NCBI GenBank assembly: GCA_009809945.1
Contig: WTPW01001552.1
Coordinates: forward strand, 7,616 to 71,615
From: Gigaspora margarita
Lineage: Eukaryota > Glomeromycota > Glomeromycetes > Diversisporales > Gigasporaceae
Length of the DNA: 64,000 bases
Reading direction: 5' to 3'
This document shows, piece after piece, positions 9,674-20,699 of this stretch. Numbering within the stretch: position 1 is the first letter of the stretch; the number at the start of each line of letters is the position of its first letter. Under the pieces are notes generated by a model. The model saw nothing but the letters and a program-made list of their open reading frames with translations. It ran no database searches and was not told where the DNA came from. The position numbers were made by a program, and so were the translations under genes.

Positions 9674-10536
9674 ATGATTCCCAAAAGCTAGTTCCCCGCC
9701 AGCTAATTTTCCCTACACTATATCCCCCGACAGAATGTTTTATCTATAGCACTTTTTGTTGATAGAATATTTCCTCGACATACCATGCTTTCTATAGCTT
9801 CTTTTACTGACATCTCATATTTTCGACAAGACATTTCTCTGACATGACATATTTCTAATTTGACTTTTCTCGACACTAAGTTTTATTGAATGCACTTTTT
9901 CCGACAACCTTTTTACGACAATTTTTTATTCATTTTTTATTCGCATGAATTCAATATGACAAGATAAGCTATTTATTTAATTTCTCATTCGCATTATATT
10001 CTATGGTATGATAATAAGTTTCGAGGCTGGAGCTGGAAATAGCTGAACTGAAGATTAGGGCCCTTGATTTAACCCTAACAATATCCATTTATATTCTTTT
10101 ATTATTAAAACTAACCCTAAACCATAACCTTTCTCTAAAAAAAACCCTGACATAAGACCCTAAAAATTTTTGAAAATTTCATATTAAAATAATTAAAATT
10201 TCAGCTTCATCAATTTCTAGCTTCTGCCACAACAATAAGTATTAACTTGCTCATTTGATTTTTTTTTATATTGAATTTTTAAACAAAATTTATAATTGGA
10301 GAAAAATTTTGTCAGAAAAGATATCGAAATATGTCATGTCAAAAAAATATTTGTTCTGAAATACATCATGTTAGTAAATGTCTTTTTGAAAATATGTCTT
10401 GTTAAGGAATAGGATGTCAAAAACATGTTATGCTAAAGATATGTCTTGTTAATATACTATACTGTAGATGAAACATTCTGTTGGGGATATAGTGTCAGAA
10501 AAACTAGCTGGTGGGGAACTAACTTTCAGATAATCA
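9674..10536. mobile_element. Foldback TIR element, about 860 bp
   Basis: The ends are long imperfect inverted repeats of at least 60 bp. The left end has AGCTAGTTCCCCGCCAGCTA and CTATATCCCCCGACAGAATG; the right end, complemented, has AGTTAGTTCCCCACCAGCTA and CTATATCCCCAACAGAATG. Inside the arms, short motifs of the type GACATGACATAT are repeated, as in subterminal transposase-binding repeats. It has no coding capacity, so it is non-autonomous. The superfamily is not assigned because no clean TSD was seen. Confidence 0.65.
10027..10240. mobile_element. Small TIR element nested in the 9.7-10.5 kb foldback element
   Basis: Inverted ends of about 22 bp: AGCTGGAAATAGCTGAACTG on the left, and AGCTAGAAATTGATGAAGCT as the complement of the right. 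It lies in the loop of the larger foldback element and includes AACCCTAA-type motifs that are not a telomere array. Confidence 0.45.
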
Positions 10537-11840
10537 AGCATAATGTTTTTAAAATGAACTTATAAATTCAAATGTAAGAAATTGGCCAATTAGTAGAAAG
10601 TTAGCTTATAAGCTTTACTTATTTGTGCTAGTGTTAAAAAGAAAACAGCCAATAAATGAAATCGAAGATCCTATTAATAGTGTAATGGTTAAATGGGAGA
10701 GCAGTACAAAACAAAGTCAATTGGGCCAATTCAGCTCTAACTACATATGAAGAATTCAAGGTTTAGTAAACCTAGGCAAAGTTACAAGTCATTTCAGTCC
10801 ATCAAATTGAGTTTGCAGAATTTATTAAAGTCAAAGTCAAATTCAAAGAAAAACTTAGATAAGTACATAAAACTTTTATACCAGTATGATCACATAGAAT
10901 GTGCAACATGAAATGTGAAGGGATAGTATTGTTTGACTTTTTTTGATTTCCACTATGCTGATTTTTACAAAATTCTTTTTTGGGAAGGAGTCAAGATATT
11001 TGCATGTAGATCACAATTTATGATGCAAATCTGACTCAACTGATTATTAATTATATATGATGCAGAACTGACATTATGATTAATAGTGTAGTTCAAGATA
11101 GTGAGAACATATATTTGCTATATAATTTTAATTTACTAATAATTTTTTTTGATCTTTAACAGTTATTAATACAGCAAAATGGCACACTTAGTTTGTGAAA
11201 TTCAAATTTTCTAATTCTGCGCCTATTTGCTCTAATTATGCCAATTAGCTAATCTTACTAACTTATTTAAATAAAAAATGCATAAAAAAAGCAACCTTGA
11301 GTATTACAACTATTGAGCTAAGCTATATTGAGTTGTGCTAAGCTGAGCACTATTATAGAAAAATAATTGTTGATATTATATTACTCTTGCAATAATAAAA
11401 AAAATTCAATTGCACTTTGCTATTTATGATTTGATATATACAAAAACCATAGTCAGACTATGGAACATTTAAGTGTAATACTATTTAAATTGATAATTAT
11501 ATTTATTTGAATATTAATATTATAATAGATTCATCATAAATCATAATTGATTTATTACTATGAATTAATAATTAGTTGTCAACTATTTATATTTATTTTT
11601 TTTAAAAAAATTAACTTTCAATTATTATATGCACTTTGTGTCTTAGAAATTTAACAACTAGACTTCTGTTCATTATTTGCACATTTGTATCTTTGAAATT
11701 AACAGAAATATAGATAATATTAATAACTTGCATTAGTGAGTCATATACTGTGTCTTACTAGAATAAAAAGGTTTATAACAATAGCTCATAATAGAAACTA
11801 TAATAATTTCAATGCAAACTAATTCAATTTCACCCTCATG
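10537..11840. other. Gene-free AT-rich stretch
   Basis: About 1.3 kb with no coding frame, TIR element or tandem repeat that I can support. Confidence 0.4.
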
Positions 11841-12095
11841 AGCATAATGGGCTTTCATTCTGAATGGCTAATTTTCATAGATCATTTTGGATTTTACAAG
11901 ATCTGATTGACTAGTAGGTTTATACCAAACAAACCCAATGTAAAATATTTTGAATAAAAAATATATTTATTTAAATTTTAATAATTACAATAATTTATTA
12001 CTTTGGTCTAATAGTTATTGTTATATATATAATCCAACCAGATTTAAAAAACATTGATATCCTAAATTTTAAATTTTAATGATCTATTAGATACC
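11841..12095. repeat. Terminal fragment of the GCATAGTGGGC element family
   Basis: The sequence from GAGCATAATGGGCTTTCATT onward parallels the left end of the 3.8-kb element at 50956-54780, including AAATATTTT and the TTATTACAGTACTTGG-type downstream region. Only one end of the element is recognised here. It is the same strand orientation as at 50956. Confidence 0.5.
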
Positions 12096-12158
12096 AATAT
12101 GTGTATAAAGAGTTTTGTATCAAATTAAATTGCTAACTATAAATAATAACAAATACCA

Positions 12159-12370
12159 TATCCTATCTTGAATAAGCACTCCTTTTTTGAAATTTTAAAC
12201 TCAAATAACTTAAAAATTATCTAATCAAACTCAATAAAAACTTTTTTAAATTAACTTTATAAATTTATAAAATTTCATAAATAAATTTTTATTAAGTTTT
12301 TTTTTAGATAATTTTCAAGTTATTTGAGTTTAAAATTTCAAAAAAGAGGGTGCTTATTCATAATAGGATA
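12159..12370. mobile_element. Foldback MITE, 212 bp
   Basis: Nearly the whole element is an inverted repeat: arms of about 65 bp beginning TATCCTATCTTGAATAAGCA, with the right arm ending TGCTTATTCATAATAGGATA. The arms include the AAACTCAAATAACTT block. Such arms would form a strong hairpin. No coding capacity. Confidence 0.7.
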
Positions 12371-12404
12371 CGCTAACAAGAAAATAATAATTAAATTAAT
12401 AAAT

Positions 12405-12625
12405 GTCATGGATGATCATAAAATTGGATGATGGTAAAATTTGGATATATTTTGTATGATTTTTAAAATTTTTAGGGCCTTTTTTGTATGCTTTTTTTTA
12501 TAGATGAGTTAGGATTTAGGGTTAGGGTTATTAATAAAAGAGTATAGGTTGATTTTAGTATGGCTTATATTTTCAAATAAAGACCCCAAATTTCACTATC
12601 ATCTGATTTAATGATAATCCATAAC
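12405..12625. mobile_element. MITE with internal TTAGGG motifs (copy 1 of family)
   Basis: Inverted ends of about 40 bp (GTCATGGATGATCATAAAAT against GTTATGGATTATCATTAAAT). The interior carries GGATTTAGGGTTAGGGTTAT followed by AAAAGAGTATAGGT. The same interior occurs in the element at 62618-62848, so the telomere-like motif is part of a MITE family and not a chromosome end. Confidence 0.65.
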
Positions 12626-12675
12626 AATAAATATACTGTAAATAAATTAAAAGAAATAGTAAACAACTGCAAGTA

Positions 12676-12866
12676 CCATATACTTCCGAAATTAAGCACC
12701 CTTTTTTTATTATATGGGTGATTATTTTCGGGATATCATGTGACTGATGCAAACTGGTTTTAACCAGTTTTTAGCCTAGTAACTATTCAAAGAGGTGCTT
12801 AATTTCGGGTGAATATAGGATGTGGGTGCTTATTTTCAGGGGGTGCTTAATTTTGGAAGTATACGG
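12676..12866. mobile_element. TA-flanked MITE, 191 bp (Tc1/mariner type)
   Basis: TIRs of about 26 bp: CCATATACTTCCGAAATTAA on the left, and CCGTATACTTCCAAAATTAA as the complement of the right. TA lies on both sides (12674-12675 and 12867-12868), fitting a TA TSD. Non-coding. Confidence 0.75.
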
Positions 12867-12869
12867 TAA

Positions 12870-13385
12870 AAGTACATGAAACTCAAACATATCTTCCAAT
12901 AGTTTTGACAAGTTTTAAGTTTTACTTATTAGATTTAAGATTACAGAAGTTGAACTCAGTTTCAACTTTCATCAATATTAAATCTACAGGCTTTGTCTAA
13001 TGAATATAATCTAAACATACTATCAATATTAAAAGCAAACTCACTTGCTAGAAATCTAACTACAAAAAAAAAATCTATTTCTTTTGTTTTAGAGATTCTT
13101 ATATAGTATAACAACTGAATTTAAAAAAAATATATATTCTTTTCATAATCACAGTTGACCCTCCTGGTCTTCTAGATCACAGTATTGAGTCTTTCTTTTT
13201 CTATTTGCATGTTAGATATAGTGGTAAGTTTGTCAGTTTGCTGTGTAGACATCTTGCTTTTTTCTTTCATGCTAAAAATAAATTCCTAGTATATAGAAAT
13301 AGCAATAAATGCTTCTTAGCTAAGTTCCAAATTACCTAACCAATTACCAAATTATTTTTAACAGTATATTAAACAGAGATATACT
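12870..13385. other. Gene-free AT-rich stretch
   Basis: No gene or bounded repeat seen. Confidence 0.4.
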
Positions 13386-13386
13386 G

Positions 13387-13500
13387 TATTGTTGCGAAAT
13401 AATGCACAGGGGTGAAATTACAAATTTCAGCCTAAATTAAGCTTAATTCAGGCCAAACATTTAAATAACGCCTATGCCCATTATTTCATGACAATATGGT
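13387..13500. mobile_element. Small palindromic MITE
   Basis: Inverted ends around GCGAAATAATGCACAGG and CCTATGCCCATTATTTCATG, with the central palindrome AATTAAGCTTAATT. About 115 bp, non-coding. Confidence 0.5.
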
Positions 13501-13547
13501 ACATTTAGTTTTATTATGTCATAACCTTTACCAATTGGTATTCATGG

Positions 13548-13795
13548 CTACCAATTCGATTTTGTGACTACAAAGATTATAGTTAAGAAAGGAGATATTG
13601 TGATTGAAGTTATTATTGGTAATAAATAGGATTTTTGGGAATTGACTTGTATATTTGCCATTTGGTAAAATGAGGTAGCTATATTAATAATTTGTTCCAA
13701 TTTAGGTTTAGACTGAGTAATCCATAAAGTATCATCCATATAAGCCAAAACTAATAAAGAAGTATAAAATTTTTTAGTAGATAAGTAGTTGTTAA
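13548..13795 (-). pseudogene. LINE-type reverse transcriptase fragment
   Basis: The minus-strand frame reads FYTSLLVLAYMDDTLWI, then TQSKPKLEQIINIATSFYQ and MANIQVNSQKS. YMDD is the catalytic motif of reverse transcriptase. The VNSQKS segment about 35 residues later matches the (L/V)NxxKS block of non-LTR reverse transcriptases. Only about 70 codons remain. The downstream part after SYLLP looks random, and nothing of the rest of the polymerase or an endonuclease is visible. This is a dead scrap of a non-LTR retrotransposon. Confidence 0.65.
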
Positions 13796-14245
13796 GATAT
13801 CTTTGCTCGAAGTTTGGAAAAAAAACTTTCGGCTATTTTTATTGATATTCAAATTTTTTTCTAATCTTTGAACGAAGATATCTTGACAACCACCCATCTA
13901 AAATCAATGAATTTTTTATTCTGATTCTATGTGTCTGCATAATCAAAATAAAAAAATATTTTATCGATTTAGATAGAAAATTGTCAAGATATGTTTGAAA
14001 AACTTTGCCGCAGCTTTTGTAGTTATCCAAGTTTTTTCTAAACTTTTGGTGATAATATCTTGACAACCACCTATTTAAGATCGATGAATTCTTTTTATAG
14101 AATTAGAATAAAGAAATTTTTATCGATTTTATATAGGTGGTTGTTGAAATATCATTCAAAATTTGGAAAACATATTGCCGCAGCTTTTGCATTGATAATT
14201 ATCTAAGCTTTTTCTAAACTTGAGTGAAAAAATCTTGTTTGTTTC
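13785..14245. repeat. Cluster of three related foldback units
   Basis: Three successive units of about 90-120 bp (about 13785-13900, 13975-14078 and 14130-14240) share the core GCCGCAGCTTTTG or its variant, and ends of the type GTTGT(C/T)AAGATAT with inverted partners such as ATATCTTGACAACC. Each can fold on itself. The units are diverged but clearly kin. Confidence 0.55.
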
Positions 14246-14384
14246 AACAAAAATTTTTTAAACTATGCAATACTATTTAATTAAATTTTGATTAATTTCT
14301 GCCTGTGAAAGCATAGAGCTTAATCACAACATGAGCTCCTTGTATTGCTATCGCAGCCACAGAGCTAATTACAATATAAAGTCC

Positions 14385-14656
14385 AGCACAGGTTTATTTT
14401 GATTTTTAATAGTATCCTGCCTTGTTTAGAGCACTAGGAGTGTGTTGAGTTTAACCTGTATTTGCATAAGAAGTGCATCTACCTGCGCTGCGAATACAAG
14501 GTAAAATTTCAAATTATATTAAATAATTGGAAATTTTACTTTGTATTCGCAGCGTAGGAAGATGCTTTTCTTATGCAAATCCAGGTTACATTCAGCACAC
14601 TCCCAGCACTCTAAATAAGGCAGGACAGCTGTTAAAAATTGAAAAAAAACTGTGCT
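14385..14656. mobile_element. Near-perfect foldback element, 272 bp, with 9-bp TSD (MULE-like)
   Basis: Two arms of roughly 125 bp are complementary almost throughout: the left arm contains TTGCATAAGAAGTGCATCTA and CTGCGCTGCGAATACAAGG, the right arm their complements. A short AT-rich loop lies near 14510-14530. The tips are AGCACAG and CTGTGCT. The flanks ATAAAGTCC (14376-14384) and ATAAGGTCC (14657-14665) form a 9-bp TSD with one mismatch, taken from the minisatellite. Long TIRs with a 9-bp TSD suggest a Mutator-like non-autonomous element. Confidence 0.8.
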
Positions 14657-15066
14657 ATAAGGTCCTTGTACTGCTATCATAGTTGTGAAGCTTAATCGCC
14701 AAACATCAAGTTCTTATACTGCCTGCAACAGCCATAGAGCCTAATCACAACATGAGTCCTTGTATTGCTATTGCATCCATGGAGCCTAATCACAACATGA
14801 GATACTTGCACTGCTATCATAGCTATGGTGCTTAATCACTAAACATAAGCTCTTGCACTATCTGCGGCTACCATAGAGCCTAATCACAACATGGGTTCTT
14901 GCAGCCACGGAGCCTAATCTCCTTGTACTGTTTTTGTAGTTGCAGATCTTAATCACCAAACATGAGGCTCTTCACTTTTCATGGCAGCCATAGAGCCTAA
15001 TAACAACATGAGGTCCACAGAGCCTAATCACAAGTGAGATCCTTGTACTGCCTTTATTGTTGTGGA

Positions 15067-15181
15067 CCCTATAAAAAAAAGTTAAAATTCTATTCAAATT
15101 CTATTCAGATTATTATTTTAAAAAATGATTAATAAAAATTCGAACAAAATCTGAAAAAATTTGACTTTTTTTTTTATAGGG
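15067..15181. mobile_element. CCCTATAAAAAAA TIR element, about 115 bp, in the minisatellite
   Basis: The ends CCCTATAAAAAAAAGTTAAA and their complement TTTGACTTTTTTTTTTATAG are inverted repeats. The body includes ATTCAAATTCTATTCAGATT. It splits one minisatellite unit between GTGGA and TCAATCACC. Non-coding. Confidence 0.55.
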
Positions 15182-15315
15182 GGTTCAATCACCAAACATG
15201 AGACTCTTGCATTGCCTGCAGCAGACATAGACCTAATCACAACATGAAGTCCTTGTATTGCTATCACAGCCATTAAGCCTAATCATAACATAAGATCCTT
15301 GTACTGCATAATATA

Positions 15316-15599
15316 ATATCAGGTATAGTATACTTATCTCTAGCTCCCTTTAAGCAACTCAAGCACCTAGTTTATATATTATTTTATTTATCACATTTTT
15401 ATACATTAAATAAAAATTAAATTTATATTATTTATAAATAACTTATAGCATTTAACAGTACAAAACAGATTAAAGCTTAGTCTGACAAATCAAAACAAGA
15501 AATTGCAATATATTTAAGATTCGATCATTGATTCTAAAATGATTTTAGGGATTTGATCATCGATTCTAATTTTTAGAATCAATTTATAGCCCTAATCGT
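15316..15599. other. AT-rich spacer before repeat block copy A
   Basis: No gene or bounded repeat seen; marks the left boundary of the duplicated block. Confidence 0.35.
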
Positions 15600-16377
15600 G
15601 AGAGCATATCTTGCTATTGTCATGTTGTGGTTAATAGGCACTTATAACTAACAAAAATTATAGATCAGGAGGGTTATAACAATCATGAAAATATTGATGA
15701 AATTTTGTTACCAGTTACAAGAAATAGTGACAAGAGCTTTACCAATAAGGGTATATTTAGAATTTTTTTTCTTTTTATTTATAAGCAGTTTGATGGTACT
15801 ATTATTTAATATTGATATTATATTTAATATGAATAATGGCAGTCGCAATGATAAAAGATTAATCAGAGCGGGTAAGTTAAGTTTATGATATTGAATATAT
15901 ATTTTCTTATAAGTTTGATGATACTGTTATTTAACATATATGTATTGTAGTCAATATGAATGTTACCAACTACGACATTAACAATGACAAGAGTTTAACC
16001 AATATGGGTAAGTTTTAATATATATTTATTTTTTATAAACAGTTTTATAGTGCTATTATTTAATATTATGCATTGTAGTCAACAAGAATATTACTAACCA
16101 TAACAGTAGGCCATAATTCTCATACATGTAACTTACATAAATCATACGATCGTATGAATAATGATGTTGAGAGTCAACAAATATTGGTAGGTTTAATATT
16201 TATATTATATAAATAGTTGGATGATATATACTAAAAATTAATCTCTACATTATAGCTGACAAAGATTTTACTAGCTATAAGTTTCACCATTGTAGTTCTG
16301 TGGTCAAATTGGCCATAATGCTTGCACATGCAACTCAAAAAATTAGCTGTAAGTATGGATGAATAGTGTATTATATG

Positions 16378-16657
16378 TAGGGTTCCTCATATTCAAATAA
16401 ATCAAATATTGGGTCAATTTGAATTTGATCAAATCAAATTGACCCTGATTTGAATTTGATTTGATTCAAATATTTGGATTTATTTTGATTTAATTTGAAT
16501 TTTTAATAGTAATTTTCAAATCAAATCAAATATTTGTCAAATCAAATCAAATTTGGCCAGATTTGAATTTGATCAAATCAAATATAGTCAAATTTGAATT
16601 TGAATTTGATCAAATATTTGATTCAAATATTTGATCAAATCAAATTGTGGAACCCTA
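16378..16657. mobile_element. hAT-like MITE, 280 bp, with 8-bp TSD, only in copy A
   Basis: TIR TAGGGTTCC / GGAACCCTA, flanked by ATTATATG (16370-16377) and ATTGCATG (16658-16665), an 8-bp TSD with one mismatch. The matching point in copy B (near 35875) has a single ATTGCATG and no insert, which is the empty site. The interior is an unusual run of CAAAT and ATTTG motifs (for example TCAAATCAAATCAAATATTT), effectively one dense inverted-repeat field. Confidence 0.8.
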
Positions 16658-17524
16658 ATTGCATGTATGTTATTGTAAGCTGTTTGCAAAATGTTAGACT
16701 AATGATTGTATCAGTGATGAATGTTATTATGTTGGCCCAATATGTGATATGTAGTAGTATAGTATGAAGCATACAAAATTTATATGCATTTTTTTTTAGG
16801 AATTAGGGTTGAATGTGTTTAGAATATATTTTTTTTTGTAGGATTTTTAATGTGTCTTAGAAAGCTTTTTATTAAGTTAGTGTAAGATTTAGACTAATAA
16901 TTTTATTTTTAATTTTACTATTATGCTACTACGTACTGTTTTATGTTGAGCTTAAGATTTTAAGTTTTGAAATTAAGGATTAGATTCATTTTAGTCAACT
17001 ATAGTAAGCCACTATAATTAGTCGACTAAGTTGATTCCAATCATTAATGAATAAGTTTGGATACTTTATTGAACAAACTTTTTTAACACTAATAAAATGC
17101 TCAAATTTAATCATGATTTATAGACTGATTAATGCCTTAATTATGTTAAATTTGTATTGTTTTTTACAACTAATATGAAAAAAGTTTGAAAGGAAATGAT
17201 ATTATAGATAAATGAGAAAAGATATACTAAATAAAAAAGTAATGTATTATACTATAGATAGGTGAGAATTTATACTTTTTGGATGTGATAAGTAATGTAT
17301 AATTTATTAAATAGTGAATAGAATATAATTATAAGTAGAAATGCACTTAAAAATATATGTAATTTAAAGTACAAAATGACTTAGTGCTATTAATAAACTT
17401 TTTGCAATAGTTAAAAAATAACTTTGAGCCCTAAAGGTTAGGGTTAAGGTTAATTTTATTATATTGAGCTTTGGAAGGGGGTTTTAATATATAAAAATTA
17501 TATAAAATTATTATAATGATTAGT

Positions 17525-17665
17525 ATTTATAGTATTTAGCACCTATGGTGTTTAGTGCCTATAGTGTTTAGTGCCTATAGTGTTTATGTCTATAGTGTTT
17601 AGCATCTATGGTGTTTAACACCTATGGTGTTTAGCACCTATGGTGTTTAGCGCCTATAGTGCATT
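17525..17665. repeat. 16-bp minisatellite in copy A
   Basis: About eight units of GTTTAGCACCTATGGT with G/A and C/T variants. A matching array with different unit variants lies at 36960-37105 in copy B, so the array predates the duplication. Confidence 0.75.
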
Positions 17666-19491
17666 TTAGCAGACCCAATATATAATTATAAAAACTAAAA
17701 TCTATATATTTTATAAAATTTTTTGTAAAATCAAGTAAATTTATTTTTACAATAATTAGAAGACTAGCTCTACAATTTTTAATTAAAAATCCAAGGCTAT
17801 TAGCTTAATAAAATTTTTTAGTAAAAATTTATTTTTACTTTTTTATATTAAATTTACTATAAATTTACTATTAGTTTATTATTAGTTTACTATTACTTTA
17901 AATTTTATAACTAAATTTATCCATTTTTGCCTTTGTACCCCTTATGACAAATCTATTAATTTTATTTTAATAATTTTTTAAAATCAAATATAGATTAAAA
18001 ATAATCTATAATTTTATTATTTTTATTGTTATATTAAAATTTTGATTTTTAATTATTTTTTTAATATTGTACTAAATTTAGTACATCAAATATTGTGCAA
18101 TATAAATTTTGTTTAAAGTTAATTTGTACAAAATTTTTTTTATATATAACTTTGGCTAAAATTTTGCTACTAGTATTAAAGTATATTTTAGCAAAGTTTT
18201 AAATAAAATTTTTTTTTGTTATTGTAAAATAATTTTTTAAATTGTACTAAATTTTGTACAGAAGTCTAATGGATACCCATTAATAATGGATCTATAAATG
18301 AATACTATATTGTATTTTCTAATTCTTCTAAAAAAAATATTGCCATAAATATCAAATAATAAATAATATATAATAAAATATATTAAAATATTAATTTTTT
18401 TAATATTTATTATTAGCTTATCCTCAATGATCAGAAAACAAAATATGCCATGGTCAGATTAAAGAAAAAAATGATATAAAGTCAAATATATCATTAGACC
18501 ACAAAGCATGTCCATTTGTAATTCTAATATATAAAGGATTATATACACATGCACTACCTCTTACATGAACTCCAAATTATATTAAACAAAGGTTGCAAAT
18601 GCTTGTAAAACAAGCTAATTAAGATTTACTAGATTCAGCATCTATTTATATTATAACCAGTAAATAAAATATTAGATTTTTATAATATTGTTATTTAATT
18701 AATATATTTTATTTTATTTTAGGCAATTTAATTAAGGCCTATTTTGGTATTGATAATTTATATGAAATTCATACATCACTTAATGATATAAATAAATTAC
18801 AAAAAGGAAAAATATCCTTTTGGTCAATAATTATTAGAGGTTATATATATAGCTTTTTCTGAAATATTAATAACTTTTAGGACTATGTTCAAATATTAAG
18901 TATGTACTAAAATATTATTTTTTAAATTCAAATTTTAACTTTAGATTTTTTTAATGATAGACATATAATGATTTTTGTACTACTCAAGTCCAAATACAAG
19001 AATGTATTAAATGTAATTACTTTGAAATTGACCTCATTAAAAAAGACATGAGTGAAATAAATGAATTCAAAATAAATTATTATAATAAATAGTATAATGT
19101 AAGTAAGTATTATTTTTAATATATATAGTATAAATTATATTTTCTAATACATATTATTTAAATTATTTTATATATTAGTTTTAACTTTTAACAGTGTTTT
19201 TGCAAACCAAGCAACAAATATTTCATACCAATGTATATTTGAAGAATTGTTTGATCTTGTTAAACAATATACTAGTAAATCACCAAATTTTAATCACATT
19301 AAGTATTTTATTATTGGTGATCTTGATATGGACAACTTTCTGAATTAAGCGAATATTTAACCTTAATTAATATTATCTTATATAGAAGGACCATTTATTT
19401 CATATTTCAACCTTGTCAAGTTCATTATTAATAGTAAATTAATAATAATAATAGTATATAGTATTTATTAAATGTATATTAATAATCTATA

Positions 19492-19810
19492 CAGTCAAAC
19501 CTCCATAAATGACAATATGCATTTAGAGAGGTATTGCATTTAGGGAGAGCCAATTAAATTACATCTTTAAAGATTAGATCATCAAGTTTGTATAACTTCT
19601 ACTAAAAACTGTATAACCTATCATAAATATTAAAATTTAATTAGCTATGTGTATTTAGAAAAGTAGCATGATATAGAAAATTATTTGGAAGAACATGCAT
19701 TTACAGTATATAGAACATGCATTTACTAATAATTTTTTACAGAAAAGGGAAAAATGTACATTTAGGGAGGTATTGCATTTATGGAGATTGCATTTATAGA
19801 GGTCTAACTG
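19492..19810. mobile_element. Pogo/mariner-like MITE, 319 bp, shared by copies A and B
   Basis: TIR CAGTCAAACCTCCATAAATG against CAGTTAGACCTCTATAAATG (complement of the right end), flanked by TA on both sides. The interior repeats GCATTTAGGGAGGTATTGCA. It interrupts the transposase-like gene between its GDLD and IKSKIE exons. Present at the same place in copy B, so it predates the duplication. Confidence 0.75.
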
Positions 19811-20699
19811 TATTTATAGAAAAGTATATGAAATATGATTTGATGATGATATTAAATCTAAAATAGAATTATTGTTAACTATGAAAGTTGAAGAAGTAGA
19901 TTTGATATTTAATGAATTATTCATGTTTGATAAAGATTTTATATGTAAGTTTTTATAATAATAATTAAATAATAATTAATACATTATTTTTTAAATAATC
20001 TATTTAAATTTTTTTTATTAAAATAGATTCAGTTCAATTTTATAAAAAACCTTATATTATTGTATCACTTAATTCAAATATCTCAAAGATTCTGTATAAT
20101 TTATAGCATGCAGCCCCTAATAATACAAATTCTGAGAAGCAGTTCATGCTATAAGTAATCAAAAAGGCAAGCAATTTAAATTAATAACTATGATATTAAG
20201 GTTTGCTTATATCAATATATTATAATATATATGCATTTATATATATATATATTATTTATTTTTATTTTTTTTTATTCTAGAGAACAAAAATTAGATATGT
20301 GCAATTTAAAAAATGAATATAAGAGCCAATTACAATATTAATTTGAGTAGTCAAAATAAAATTGGCATTTCAAGAAAAAATTTAGCAAGTAAGTGAGGCA
20401 GTTAGTACTTTAAGTTTATTTATACTTATTATATATACTAATAGCTAAATGAAAATCTAAAGCTAGTTCTTCACCAAAAAAAAAACAAAATAAAAAATGC
20501 TAAATAACACAAGCAATCGATTTAACTGCAGATAAATCTCAAGAATCTCAAAAAATAAACTTAAATAATAATGAACATGAAGAATTTAGCATGACTATGA
20601 TAGAAAAATTATAATATAGGAGCACTTGTTGATATTTGCAGGATGCAAAGAAAAATTAAAGGAATTGTGAATTTTTAATGCTATAAAAGAGCATAAATA

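Larger units (their letters stand above)
14290..15315. repeat. 46-bp minisatellite, locus 1
   Basis: A degenerate tandem array with a unit of about 46 bp, consensus CACAACATGAGGTCCTTGTA plus CTGCTATCACAGCCACAGAG plus CCTAAT. It is interrupted by the elements at 14385-14656 and 15067-15181. The same unit, on the same strand, forms a second array at 59275-60415. GC content is visibly higher than the surroundings. Confidence 0.8.
15685..20640 (+). pseudogene. Decayed intron-containing transposase-like gene, copy A
   Basis: Protein-like islands are separated by GT...TAG introns: small exons ending at donors GTAAGT near 15870 and 16010; a zinc-knuckle region (GQIGHNACTC) near 16310-16350; DHKACPFVILIYKGLYTHAL near 18495-18560, with a donor near 18660; NLIKAYFGIDNLYEIHTSL from 18725; MIFVLLKSKYKN near 18970; FANQATNISYQCIFEELFD, then FIIGDLDMDNF (about 19185-19345); IKSKIELLLTMKVEEVDLI (about 19850); and NNTNSE near 20125. 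The layout (zinc knuckle, HTHxLP region, GDLD, then N-T-x-AE) resembles fungal MULE/FAR1-type transposase proteins. Stops and frame changes occur in most exons. The identification rests on remembered motifs. Confidence 0.55.

Noticed and set aside
12525-12545. TTAGGG run as a telomere or subtelomere
   Set aside because: Only two or three units, inside a MITE whose relative at 62.7 kb has the same motif.
13839-14066. Minus-strand frame next to the LINE fragment
   Set aside because: It runs across the foldback cluster and reads as repeat text, with no reverse-transcriptase or nuclease motif.
15685-15888. Single 67-codon plus-strand ORF as a gene
   Set aside because: It runs through a likely intron donor (GGTAAGTTAAG) and belongs to the decayed multi-exon locus, not to a separate small gene.
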